NCBI GenBank assembly: GCA_937910255.1
Contig: CALEOQ010000117.1
Span: 1-17,547 of the forward strand
DNA length: 17,547 nucleotides
DNA from: an uncultured Caulobacteraceae bacterium
GTDB lineage: Bacteria; Pseudomonadota; Alphaproteobacteria; Caulobacterales; Caulobacteraceae
Reading direction: 5' to 3'
Positions 1 through 6,227 of this stretch are shown piece by piece (within the stretch, counting starts at the first letter, position 1; every line of letters starts with the position of its first letter). Position numbers and translations under genes: made by a program. Under the pieces are notes generated by a model. It did no database searches, was not told the origin of the DNA, and was given only the letters and a program-made list of their open reading frames with translations.

Positions 1-78
1 GAGACGTCGTGATGGTGTATGACTGGCGGTGGCTGGATGTGATGGCTTTGCTCTGCTGTTGTTTTGTTTTTTTTTTTT
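1..78. other. Non-genomic low-complexity tail with poly-T run
   Basis: This stretch lies outside the sequencing adapter, so it is not genome. It holds a G/T-rich string and a T run at 67-78. Read on the minus strand it is what follows the end of an adapter in an over-long Illumina read: poly-A and then low-quality bases. It should be trimmed. Confidence 0.9.
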
Positions 79-142
79 CAAGCAGAAGACGGCATACGAG
101 ATTACGATGTGACTGGAGTTCAGACGTGTGCTCTTCCGATCT
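79..142. other. Illumina TruSeq P7 adapter with 6-base index (contamination)
   Basis: Positions 79-102 match the P7 flow-cell oligo (begins CAAGCAGAAGACGGCATACG). Positions 103-108 (TACGAT) sit where the 6-base index belongs. Positions 109-142 match the TruSeq read-2 primer site, ending GCTCTTCCGATCT. Genomic sequence starts at 143. The adapter happens to stay open in frame with the truncated gene that follows on the minus strand, so gene callers extend a protein into it. On the plus strand it yields artefact peptides such as QAEDGIRD and SSRRRHTRL. Confidence 0.98.
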
Positions 143-1308
143 GCCGCGATCGAGGCTGTGGCGCTATCGGGCTGAGCGGCGAACCAGGCGTGAAATCCCA
201 GGCGGCTTTCCAGGTCTCCGCGGCCGAAGCGGGCGGCGGCGAAGGCGTTCTCGCGCCAGACCTGGTCCATCTCGCGGGTGACGTCGGGCAGGCCATCCAC
301 AGAGGCCAGCGGGTCGGGGCTGTCCAGCCAGGCCTCGACCTCGGCGGTCAGGCCGTCATCGAATCTCTGCCCCTCGCGGGCGGCCCGCAGGGCGCGCCGG
401 CGCATGGGGCCGGAGATGGCCCGGCCGGAGGGGAAGGCGCCATAGGCGTAGGCCTGGCGCCGGGCCTGATCGTGGCCGTTCTCCAGCAGCGCCTCGGCGT
501 AGGCCTCCAGCAGGCGCGACAGGGGCGAGCCCGGCGGGACCACCTGCCGGTCCTGGTGCTTGCTCAGCACCGAGGGACTGCGGGGATCAAAGCCGGAAAA
601 ATGGAAGAAGCTCAGGGGCTGGCCGTTGACCGTGCAGGCGCCGCCGCCGTCGGACAGGGTGCGCCCCTCCAGGTTCCAATAGGCGAGGTCAAGGCCCGGA
701 TCGCGCAGGATGGCCACGTCGCTGACCAGGCCCGGCGCCAGGTCTATCCACTTCTGGTCGGTGAACAGACCGTGGGCGAAGTCCACCCGGCAGTCGAACC
801 GGCACTTCTCGGCCCACCAGTCCAGCAGGGCGAAGATCTCGTCGGCCCGTCGCGCGGCCATGAAGCCCAGGTTGAAGGCGCCCGAGGTCAGGATGGTGTG
901 ATCGTTGGGATTGGCCTCGCCGGCCAGGGGCCGGGTCAGGTGCGGGATCAGCACCAGAGGGGCCGCCTCAAGGCCCGCGCGCACCCGGTCCAGGGGCGCA
1001 TAGACGAAGATGTCCGGGTCCAGATAGGTCACCGAGCTCACACCCGGCTCAGCCATGAGGCGCCGGAAGGCGTGGGGCTTGATCGCGGTGTTCAGCTCCA
1101 GGGCGTCGTAATAGACGCTCATGGGACCTACGGGAGCGCCGGTCTCGGCCGCCTCCATCACCCGGGCGAAGGGCTCGAGCGCCGGGATCGGGCCGTCGGC
1201 GGCGATCACCACCCGGGCCGCGTCAGGCTCGACCTGCGCTAGACTTCGCATCAGGACCGCGGCCTGGGCGGCGTAGTTCCGCGAGACGATGGTGAAGACG
1301 ACGTCCAA
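143..1308 (-). CDS. Glycosyltransferase with DPD motif, 3' end truncated by contig end
   Basis: The reading frame is open on the minus strand for 388 codons and runs off the genomic part of the contig without a stop, so the C-terminus is missing. It starts at TTG 1308, chosen because GGGAG lies 7 bases upstream (1316-1320) and the sequence MDVVFTIVSRNYAAQA looks like a natural start of a nucleotide-sugar fold. A metal/nucleotide motif YLDPD is at residues 95-99. Further blocks are a GAFNLGF segment, LFTDQKW, RDPGLDLAYWNL and TVNGQPLSFFHFSG. The same blocks recur in the gene at 16218-17258 (GIFNLGF, LFVDQRW, RDPGYNVASWNL, TVNGAPLRFWHF), so the two are paralogues. It probably transfers a sugar in the cytoplasm during surface-glycan assembly; donor and acceptor cannot be told. 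It follows the ABC transporter ATPase gene by 58 bases and is likely in that operon. The product could carry a second domain beyond the break. Confidence 0.85.
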
Positions 1309-1315
1309 GGGCCCG

Positions 1316-1320
1316 CTCCC
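1316..1320 (-). promoter_or_regulatory. Shine-Dalgarno GGGAG that fixes a TTG start
   Basis: On the minus strand GGGAG is followed by 7 bases and TTG at 1308. The same GGGAG core precedes the starts at 2952, 6228, 7652 and 13966 at 4-6 bases, which supports choosing this TTG over an internal ATG further into the conserved domain. Confidence 0.5.
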
Positions 1321-1344
1321 GACAGCTGGCGCCCGACTGGGTCG

Positions 1345-1359
1345 CGGCCCTGCGGGCCG
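1345..1359. other. Small GC hairpin between ABC ATPase gene and downstream glycosyltransferase
   Basis: CGGCCC, loop TGC, GGGCCG forms a perfect 6-bp stem in the 58-base gap between the ATPase stop (1367) and the TTG start (1308). There is no U tract. It could damp read-through or do nothing; in DNA this GC-rich, short perfect stems also arise by chance. Confidence 0.25.
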
Positions 1360-1366
1360 GCCAGGA

Positions 1367-2122
1367 TCAGGCGGCGGCGAGTAGTTCGTCGATGCGGCGG
1401 ATGTCCTTCACCTCGGAGGCGATCCCGCCCTCCATCCGCATCACCTTGTTGCAGTAGAGCCGCAGAAGTTCGGTGTCGTGGGAGGCCAGCACGAGGATGC
1501 CGGCCCGCTCCACCAGGTTCAGCAGTCGGCGGTGGGCCAGCTGCTTGAATTCGGAGTCGCCGACCGAAATCCACTCGTCCATCAGCAGGACGTCGGCCTC
1601 GACCGCCGTGGCGACGGCGAAGGCCAGGCGGGCCTGCATGCCGGCCGAATAGGTCTTCATGGGCATGGCGAGGAAGGGACCCAGACCGCTGAAGGTGGCG
1701 ATCTCGTCCATCTTGTCCTCGATCTCCTTGGTGCTCATGCCCGCGATGCGGCCGCGCAGACGGATATTGTCCACGCCGGTGGCGGACGGGTCGATGCCCA
1801 GGGACAGGTCCAGCAGGGCGGCGATGCGGCCGCGCACCTCGATCTGGCCTTCGTCCGGCTCATAGGCCCCTGAAAGCGCCCGCAAGAGGGTTGTCTTGCC
1901 CGAGCCGTTGTGCCCGATGAGGCCCAGTCGGTCGCCCGGACGCAGGCTGAAGCTGATGTTTGACAGGGCTGTGACTTCGGTCGCGCCGGTGTTCGACGAA
2001 CCGAGCCGTCCGCCGACCGTAACCCGGGCCAGGTTCTTTTTCAGCGACTTGGCGTCCACCCCATAGACGGGGAAACGCAGGCTGAGGTCAGTGACCGCGA
2101 TCGAGACTTCGGGAGGCTTCAT
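1367..2122 (-). CDS. ABC transporter ATP-binding protein, polysaccharide export (Wzt/KpsT type)
   Basis: This is a 251-residue nucleotide-binding subunit that powers export of a lipid-linked polysaccharide across the inner membrane. Walker A is GHNGSGKT (70-77), the signature is YSAGM (158-162), Walker B is LLMDE (179-183) followed by WISVGD, and the switch histidine is H215 in LASHD. A YS-x-GM signature in place of LSGGQ is usual for KpsT/Wzt/TagH-type exporters. The ATG at 2122 is used because it overlaps the permease stop as ATGA, and the family start (VTDLSLRFPVYG) follows at once; an upstream in-frame ATG at 2179 would lie inside the permease gene. The protein ends soon after the H-loop and lacks the C-terminal carbohydrate-binding domain of the long Wzt proteins, so recognition of a modified chain end by this subunit is unlikely. 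Its partner is the permease at 2119-2952. Confidence 0.95.
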   Translation of the reverse strand: MKPPEVSIAVTDLSLRFPVYGVDAKSLKKNLARVTVGGRLGSSNTGATEVTALSNISFSLRPGDRLGLIGHNGSGKTTLLRALSGAYEPDEGQIEVRGRIAALLDLSLGIDPSATGVDNIRLRGRIAGMSTKEIEDKMDEIATFSGLGPFLAMPMKTYSAGMQARLAFAVATAVEADVLLMDEWISVGDSEFKQLAHRRLLNLVERAGILVLASHDTELLRLYCNKVMRMEGGIASEVKDIRRIDELLAAA

Positions 2123-2952
2123 AGGTAGTGCACGATCCGGCGGCGGGTGACAGCGAAGACCGAGAAGGTGAGCGCCCATCCCAGAACCGCCGCAATAGCT
2201 AGCACGATATAGGAGAGCCCGTCGGCCTGCTCGCCCAGCAGCGGAGCGCGGATGGTCGTGAGCATGTGGTAGAACGGGTTCAGCGTCAGGAAGGCGTGAC
2301 GATCAGGGAAGGCGTCAGGTTTCCAGAAGACCGGCGTCATGAATATGGCGAACTGCATCACCGACATGACGAACTGAGGAATGTCGCGGAATCGGGCCGA
2401 GGCGATGCCCACCAGCAGGCTGATCCAGGACAGGTTGAGCACCGTCAGCAACAGGCCGCCCAGGGCCAGGAGGGGATCGGCCACCCGCCACAGGCCGAAG
2501 ATCACGATCACGCTGATGATGATCACCGCGTGGTGGGCGAGGTTGATCAGGTTCCGCAGCACGGTGCGCCAGACGAAGGTGAACATGGGCAGGGCCGTCT
2601 GGCTCAGCATGTTCGCTGCGTGGACGAAGGTGTCGCAGCCCTCGTTGATCGTGCCAGACATCAGGCCGAAGAAGACGATGCCCATGGCCACATAGGGCAT
2701 GAACTCGGCCACCGAGATGCCGAACAGCCGCGCATAGAGCAGGCCGATGCCCAGCACCATCAGGCCCATGGATATGGTGATCCAGAAGGGGCCGAGAATT
2801 GAGCCGCGATAGCGCGACACCACATCATGCCAGGCGAGCGACCAGGCGAGGCCGCGACGGTGCCAGGACGTGATGAGGTCCCGCAGAGCCATGCTGAATT
2901 CGAACAGCGTGCCACGCCGGCCGGTCCGCAGCATGTGTTGAGCGGATTCCAT
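2119..2952 (-). CDS. ABC-2 type permease, polysaccharide export (Wzm/KpsM type)
   Basis: This 277-residue inner-membrane protein is the channel subunit of the exporter. The N-terminal amphipathic part carries WHDVVSRYRGSILGPFW (41-57), the hallmark of the ABC-2 polysaccharide/polyol permease family. About six hydrophobic segments follow (roughly 55-78, 85-103, 122-153, 160-182, 195-212, 247-267), and FRDIPQF (188-194) is the usual loop motif. The start is ATG 2952, with GGGAG 5 bases upstream (2958-2962). The frame remains open much further upstream, over the divergent GT2 gene, but that extension is antisense noise. The stop overlaps the ATPase start by 4 bases (ATGA), so the two are translationally coupled. 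Typical family length is 260-280 residues, so it is complete. Confidence 0.94.
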   Translation of the reverse strand: MESAQHMLRTGRRGTLFEFSMALRDLITSWHRRGLAWSLAWHDVVSRYRGSILGPFWITISMGLMVLGIGLLYARLFGISVAEFMPYVAMGIVFFGLMSGTINEGCDTFVHAANMLSQTALPMFTFVWRTVLRNLINLAHHAVIIISVIVIFGLWRVADPLLALGGLLLTVLNLSWISLLVGIASARFRDIPQFVMSVMQFAIFMTPVFWKPDAFPDRHAFLTLNPFYHMLTTIRAPLLGEQADGLSYIVLAIAAVLGWALTFSVFAVTRRRIVHYL

Positions 2953-3078
2953 AGGGTCTCCCAAAGCGAGCGCCGCTGGTATCAGGTGCATTTTTAAGGC
3001 GCAAGCATGGCGCTGGGGCCTTAGCTTTTCAGACAAGCGCCCGCGTGATAGCGCAAAGCCAGGGAGAGCGCCGCCAGC
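2953..3078. promoter_or_regulatory. Divergent intergenic region, ABC exporter / GT2-flippase operons
   Basis: These 126 bases separate two operons that point away from each other, so both promoters should lie here. The middle (about 2985-3035) is the most A/T-rich part, as expected of promoter DNA. I see no convincing -35/-10 pair for either direction. The permease ribosome binding site is at 2958-2962, and AGGGAGAG (3061-3068) precedes the GT2 start by 10 bases. Confidence 0.4.
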
Positions 3079-4173
3079 ATGTCGTCCATCGATCAGTTCC
3101 ATCGGTCGCCAGCCCCGGCGCACCACGATATGCGCCTGATGGAGCCAGCCCTCGAGGGGGCCGGGGTGTGGATCGTTATCCCCTGCTACAAGGTTCGCGA
3201 CCATATCCTGAACGTCCTCGCCAAGGTTCCGGCCTGGATCGACGGGGTCGTCTGCGTCGATGACGCCTGTCCCGACCGATCTGGCGACCTGATCGAGGCC
3301 GGGTGCGCCGACCGTCGGGTCCACGTGCTTCGCCTGGCGGAGAATCAGGGCGTTGGCGGCGCGACCTTGGCCGGCTATGGCGAGGCCGCCCGCCTGGGGG
3401 GCGTGATCCTGGTCAAGGTCGATGGCGACGACCAGATGGACCTGTCCTACCTTCCGCAACTGGTGACCCCGATCCTGCTGGGGGAGGCCGACTACGCCAA
3501 GGGCAACCGGTTCTCCTCGGTCAGCCACCTGCAGGGCATGCCCGGCGTGCGCATCCTCGGCAATGCCGGCCTGAGCTTCCTGGCCAAGCTCTCCACCGGC
3601 TACTGGAACGTTTTCGACCCCACCAACGGCTTCACCGCCATCGAGGCCAGCGTGGCCCACCTGGTGGCCGAAAAGCGCGTGGCCAAGCGCTTCTTCTTCG
3701 AGACCGACCTGCTCTACCACCTGGGCACCCTGCGCGCGGTGGTCCGCGACGTGCCCATGCCGGCGCGCTACGGGGACGAGGTCAGCAACCTGAAGATCAC
3801 TGAGGTGCTCGGCCCCTTCGCCTGGCGCCACCTGCGCAACTTCGTGCGCCGGGCGCTCGGCCAGTATTTCGTCCGCGATTTCAACGTCGCCACCCTGGAG
3901 CTGATTTTCGGCAGCCTGTTCCTGCTGTTTGGTGGTCTTTACACCCTGAACTGGATGGCGGTGCGCGAGCCGGGCCAGGCGGCCTCGGCCGGCGTGGTCA
4001 TGACCGCCGCCCTGCCGGTGATCATCGGCGTCCAGTTGCTGCTCCAGGCGATGAATTTCGACGTGGTCAATGTGCCGGTGCGGCCGATCCACCCCTATCT
4101 GCGCACCCTGGCGCGCATGGAGGCCGCGGCCCTCTCCGATGAGCCGTCGGCGGCAGGCGGGGCGCGCGCATGA
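3079..4173 (+). CDS. GT2 glycosyltransferase with two C-terminal membrane helices (polyprenyl-phosphate sugar synthase-like)
   Basis: This 364-residue protein has a GT-A domain followed by two C-terminal membrane spans (about 270-293 and 303-325). Motifs are IPCYK (34-38), VDDACPD (60-66), the metal-binding DGDDQMD (115-121), DPTNGFTAI (180-188) and FFFETDLL (205-212), then RYGDEVSNLKI. This layout matches GtrB/ArnC/dolichol-phosphate-mannose-synthase-like enzymes, which move a sugar from a nucleotide donor to undecaprenyl phosphate at the cytoplasmic face. The start at ATG 3079 has AGGGAGAG 10 bases upstream; an internal ATG at 3130 would also keep the whole domain. The gene overlaps the next by 4 bases (ATGA), and the next encodes a small four-helix protein of the kind that flips such lipid-sugars. 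The family assignment is firm; the polyprenyl acceptor is inferred from topology and context, and the sugar is unknown. Confidence 0.9.
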   Translation: MSSIDQFHRSPAPAHHDMRLMEPALEGAGVWIVIPCYKVRDHILNVLAKVPAWIDGVVCVDDACPDRSGDLIEAGCADRRVHVLRLAENQGVGGATLAGYGEAARLGGVILVKVDGDDQMDLSYLPQLVTPILLGEADYAKGNRFSSVSHLQGMPGVRILGNAGLSFLAKLSTGYWNVFDPTNGFTAIEASVAHLVAEKRVAKRFFFETDLLYHLGTLRAVVRDVPMPARYGDEVSNLKITEVLGPFAWRHLRNFVRRALGQYFVRDFNVATLELIFGSLFLLFGGLYTLNWMAVREPGQAASAGVVMTAALPVIIGVQLLLQAMNFDVVNVPVRPIHPYLRTLARMEAAALSDEPSAAGGARA

Positions 4174-4538
4174 TGGCCCTGCGCGACATGGCGCTATGCG
4201 TGGTCTTCGCCGCGGCCCTGCCCGTGGGCCAGGTGATGTTCAAGTGGGCGGCGCTCTATAACGCCCGGCTCGACGGGCCGCTCATCCTGCGCCTGATCAA
4301 GAACCTGCCCCTGATCGGCGCCTTCTCCTGGTACGGACTGACCGCGCTTCTGTGGTTCTACATCCTCACCCGGGTGCCGCTCTCGCAGGCCTATGTCTTC
4401 TCGATCCTGGGCTCGGCCCTGGTGCCCCTGCTGGCCTGGGCGATCTTCAAGGAGCCGGTCTCCTGGCGATTCGCCCTGGGCTATCTGATCATGTTCGCAG
4501 GCTTCGCAGTGGTCATGCAGGCCCAGAGCCAGGTCTGA
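4170..4538 (+). CDS. Small four-helix EamA/SMR-like membrane protein, probable lipid-linked sugar flippase
   Basis: This complete 122-residue protein is almost all membrane: helices at about 8-28, 45-65, 72-92 and 98-117. Its length and topology are those of GtrA, ArnE/ArnF and small multidrug resistance proteins, and segments such as PLSQAYVFSILGSALVPLLAWAIF resemble the last helices of EamA transporters. Coupled by ATGA to a GT2 with C-terminal membrane helices, it most likely turns the undecaprenyl-phosphate sugar to the periplasmic side. The first of two adjacent ATG codons (4170, 4173) is used. The 3' end overlaps the convergent PIG-L gene by 26 bases. An alternative is a small drug or metabolite exporter, but the context argues against it. 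Confidence 0.85.
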   Translation: MMALRDMALCVVFAAALPVGQVMFKWAALYNARLDGPLILRLIKNLPLIGAFSWYGLTALLWFYILTRVPLSQAYVFSILGSALVPLLAWAIFKEPVSWRFALGYLIMFAGFAVVMQAQSQV

Positions 4539-5280
4539 GGTCGCGGCTCAGAAGGCCTCTCACCGCCTCGGCCACTTCGTCATAGGCCACGCCGAACCGA
4601 CGCTCATAGAGCAGGTCGCCTGCATGCGGCCGTTCGGCGAGGCGGGCGGGGTCCAGGCGCTGGACGCCATAGCCGCCGCGCAGTGCGAAACCTGCGAACA
4701 TCGAGGGCCAGAGGCCGAGCCAGCTGGTGGCCTGGGACGGATAGCGCCGCACCAGCAGCGCCCAGTTCAGCCACTGGCCAAGGCTGAGCGGAATGCGGCG
4801 AACCGGCCCGTTCTCCGGGATCGGCGCGCAGGCCTGGAAGGGCAGGGCGTTCAAGCCCCGGCGATTATAGAGGCTGAACTGTTCGATCGAAGCGCCCCGC
4901 TCGGCCGCAAGCACGGCGGTCATCGCCGCGCAGGCGTCGTGGTCGGCGTGCCCGCCCTCCCAGGCGGCGATGACGAATCGCTCCACCTGGGCGATCGGCG
5001 CCAGACTTTGCCGAATTCCATCCAGGCAGGCGTCGAGATGCCGGTGGACCTGGCCGTCATAGGCCTGGACGCCTGTCACGGCATAGGCCGCGGTGTCCGG
5101 CGCAAGGCCCAGGTCAGCGAGAAAGGCGCGGGTCTCGCCCAGGCGCCGCTCGGCCACCGCGCCGCGGTTCTCCGCCACATAGAGGAAGAGCTGATCCTGA
5201 CCGGCGGCCTTCGCCTCCAGGATCAGCGGCAGGGCGGCGTACTCGTCGTCGCAATGGGCCAGGATGTAGACGACCGTCAT
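4513..5280 (-). CDS. PIG-L (LmbE) family deacetylase
   Basis: This 255-residue protein belongs to the family that removes acetyl groups from N-acetylglucosamine-type substrates (MshB, PIG-L, BshB) using a metal ion. The N-terminal motif reads AHCDDE (8-13). By analogy with MshB, H9 and D12 would bind metal and D11 would be the base. The second motif GGHADHD (109-115) supplies H111 and metal ligand H114. The usual AHPDDE proline is a cysteine here. The start at ATG 5280 puts the core strand (VVYILAHCDDE) directly at the N-terminus; an in-frame ATG at 5331 would sit inside the upstream gene. The upstream GNAT stop lies one base before this start (TGAGATG), so translation is probably coupled. 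Residues 150-255 are a less recognisable C-terminal part that may bind the glycan substrate. The exact substrate is unknown. Confidence 0.92.
   Translation of the reverse strand: MTVVYILAHCDDEYAALPLILEAKAAGQDQLFLYVAENRGAVAERRLGETRAFLADLGLAPDTAAYAVTGVQAYDGQVHRHLDACLDGIRQSLAPIAQVERFVIAAWEGGHADHDACAAMTAVLAAERGASIEQFSLYNRRGLNALPFQACAPIPENGPVRRIPLSLGQWLNWALLVRRYPSQATSWLGLWPSMFAGFALRGGYGVQRLDPARLAERPHAGDLLYERRFGVAYDEVAEAVRGLLSRDLRPGSGPA
4534..4552. terminator. Hairpin at the convergent overlap, possible bidirectional terminator
   Basis: TCTGAG, 7-base loop, CTCAGA forms a perfect 6-bp stem that contains the stop codon of the plus-strand flippase gene (4536-4538) and lies in the 3' end of the PIG-L gene. 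There is no U tract on either strand, so termination is only a suggestion. Confidence 0.3.
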
Positions 5281-5281
5281 C

Positions 5282-6133
5282 TCAGTACGGATCGAAGTCC
5301 AGGAAGCTGATCGCCGTGGCCTGCGGATCAAGGCTGCGGGGCGCCGCCTCGCTGAGGGGGCGGTAGATCAGGTTCAGGGGCGACGGCCGGAAACGGTCGG
5401 GCAGGCGCAGGAACCTGGGGCCATCCAGGCTGAAGCGGGGGTCGAGACCCAGGAAAAGCGTGAAGCCCAGGGGCGCCGCGCCGGTCGCGCCAAGCGCCCC
5501 GCCGTCCACGAAGGCGGCGCAGCGCACGCCGCTCAGATGGGTGTCGGCATAGACGGCGGTGAGATCGCCCAGGCGGGCCGTGCGGTAGCGGGCCGCCGGA
5601 TTGGCCAGGCGCCAGGCCAGCATCGAGGCGTCCCAGTCGCCGCAAAACTGCAGGGGGGCGTCTGTGAATCGGCGCGGCGCGACCGCCATCAGACCCGCCT
5701 CCAGCCGGCCCACATGCTGAAACCCCAGCCGCCCCAGGAAGCCCGGCGTGCTCTGGGCGTTGGCCACCCCGATCACGAAGTCATAGCCCTGCTCGGCGCC
5801 CTGCTCGTAGGTGGCCCGCGCCAACCGGGTGAACAGCCCGCGGCCCTGAAAGTCGGGATGGGTGGCGGTGTTCAGCGACAGGAGCCCCTTCAGGGGGCGG
5901 CCTTCGACCACGGCGCGCATGGGGCAGGTGACATAGTGGGCGGCCAGGACGGAGTCGGCCCAGGCGTCAGCGCCCACCACCTGACCGGCCGGATTGTCCC
6001 GGTAGCGCCAGGCGATGGCCTGCGGCGTGAACTTTGGCCCTGCCCCGAAGACGTCAGACAGCAGGGCCGAATAGGCGTCCAGCGCGGCAGGGGCCACGCC
6101 GGTGGGGCGAATGTCGAGAGCGTCGGTGTCCAT
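5282..6133 (-). CDS. GNAT family N-acetyltransferase of a glycan locus
   Basis: The protein is about 283 residues. The acetyl-CoA loop is QGRGLF (96-101, from HPDFQGRGLFTRLARA) and the fold continues with GFLGRLGFQHVG (131-142). Two W-x-NP blocks, AWRYRDNPAG (41-50) and LAWRLANPAARY (172-183), occur in the long GNAT proteins found in bacterial surface-glycan clusters. It probably acetylates an amino sugar or precursor in the cytoplasm. The PIG-L deacetylase gene follows one base after the stop. The start is uncertain: ATG 6133 begins right at the domain but has no Shine-Dalgarno, while ATG 6181 has AAGGGG 5 bases upstream and would add 16 residues. The longer start leaves only 46 bases to the divergent gene. 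The family call is firm; the substrate is not known. Confidence 0.88.
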   Translation of the reverse strand: MDTDALDIRPTGVAPAALDAYSALLSDVFGAGPKFTPQAIAWRYRDNPAGQVVGADAWADSVLAAHYVTCPMRAVVEGRPLKGLLSLNTATHPDFQGRGLFTRLARATYEQGAEQGYDFVIGVANAQSTPGFLGRLGFQHVGRLEAGLMAVAPRRFTDAPLQFCGDWDASMLAWRLANPAARYRTARLGDLTAVYADTHLSGVRCAAFVDGGALGATGAAPLGFTLFLGLDPRFSLDGPRFLRLPDRFRPSPLNLIYRPLSEAAPRSLDPQATAISFLDFDPY

Positions 6134-6227
6134 TGGGGCCAAATGACCATGATTGCGCGGCTCCGCCAAGGAAGCGCGCATTTGCCCCTTCCCGCCGCCG
6201 CCGACCGATCGTACGAGGGGGAGAACG
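6134..6227. promoter_or_regulatory. Divergent intergenic region, GNAT-PIG-L / GT-C operons
   Basis: The region is 94 bases if the GNAT starts at 6133, or 46 if it starts at 6181. It must drive both directions. The ribosome binding site of the plus-strand gene is GGGAG at 6219-6223, 4 bases before ATG 6228. No clear sigma-factor pair is visible. Confidence 0.35.

Noticed and set aside
64..1242. 392-residue plus-strand open frame over the first kilobase
   Set aside because: It begins inside adapter and is antisense to the minus-strand glycosyltransferase, whose conserved motifs (YLDPD, FNLGF, DQKW) match a complete paralogue at 16218-17258. The plus-strand translation has no recognisable domain.
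2953..4092. N-terminal extension of the ABC permease frame to 657 residues
   Set aside because: The extra 380 residues are antisense to the GT2 gene and show no domain; ATG 2952 has GGGAG 5 bases upstream and gives the normal permease length.
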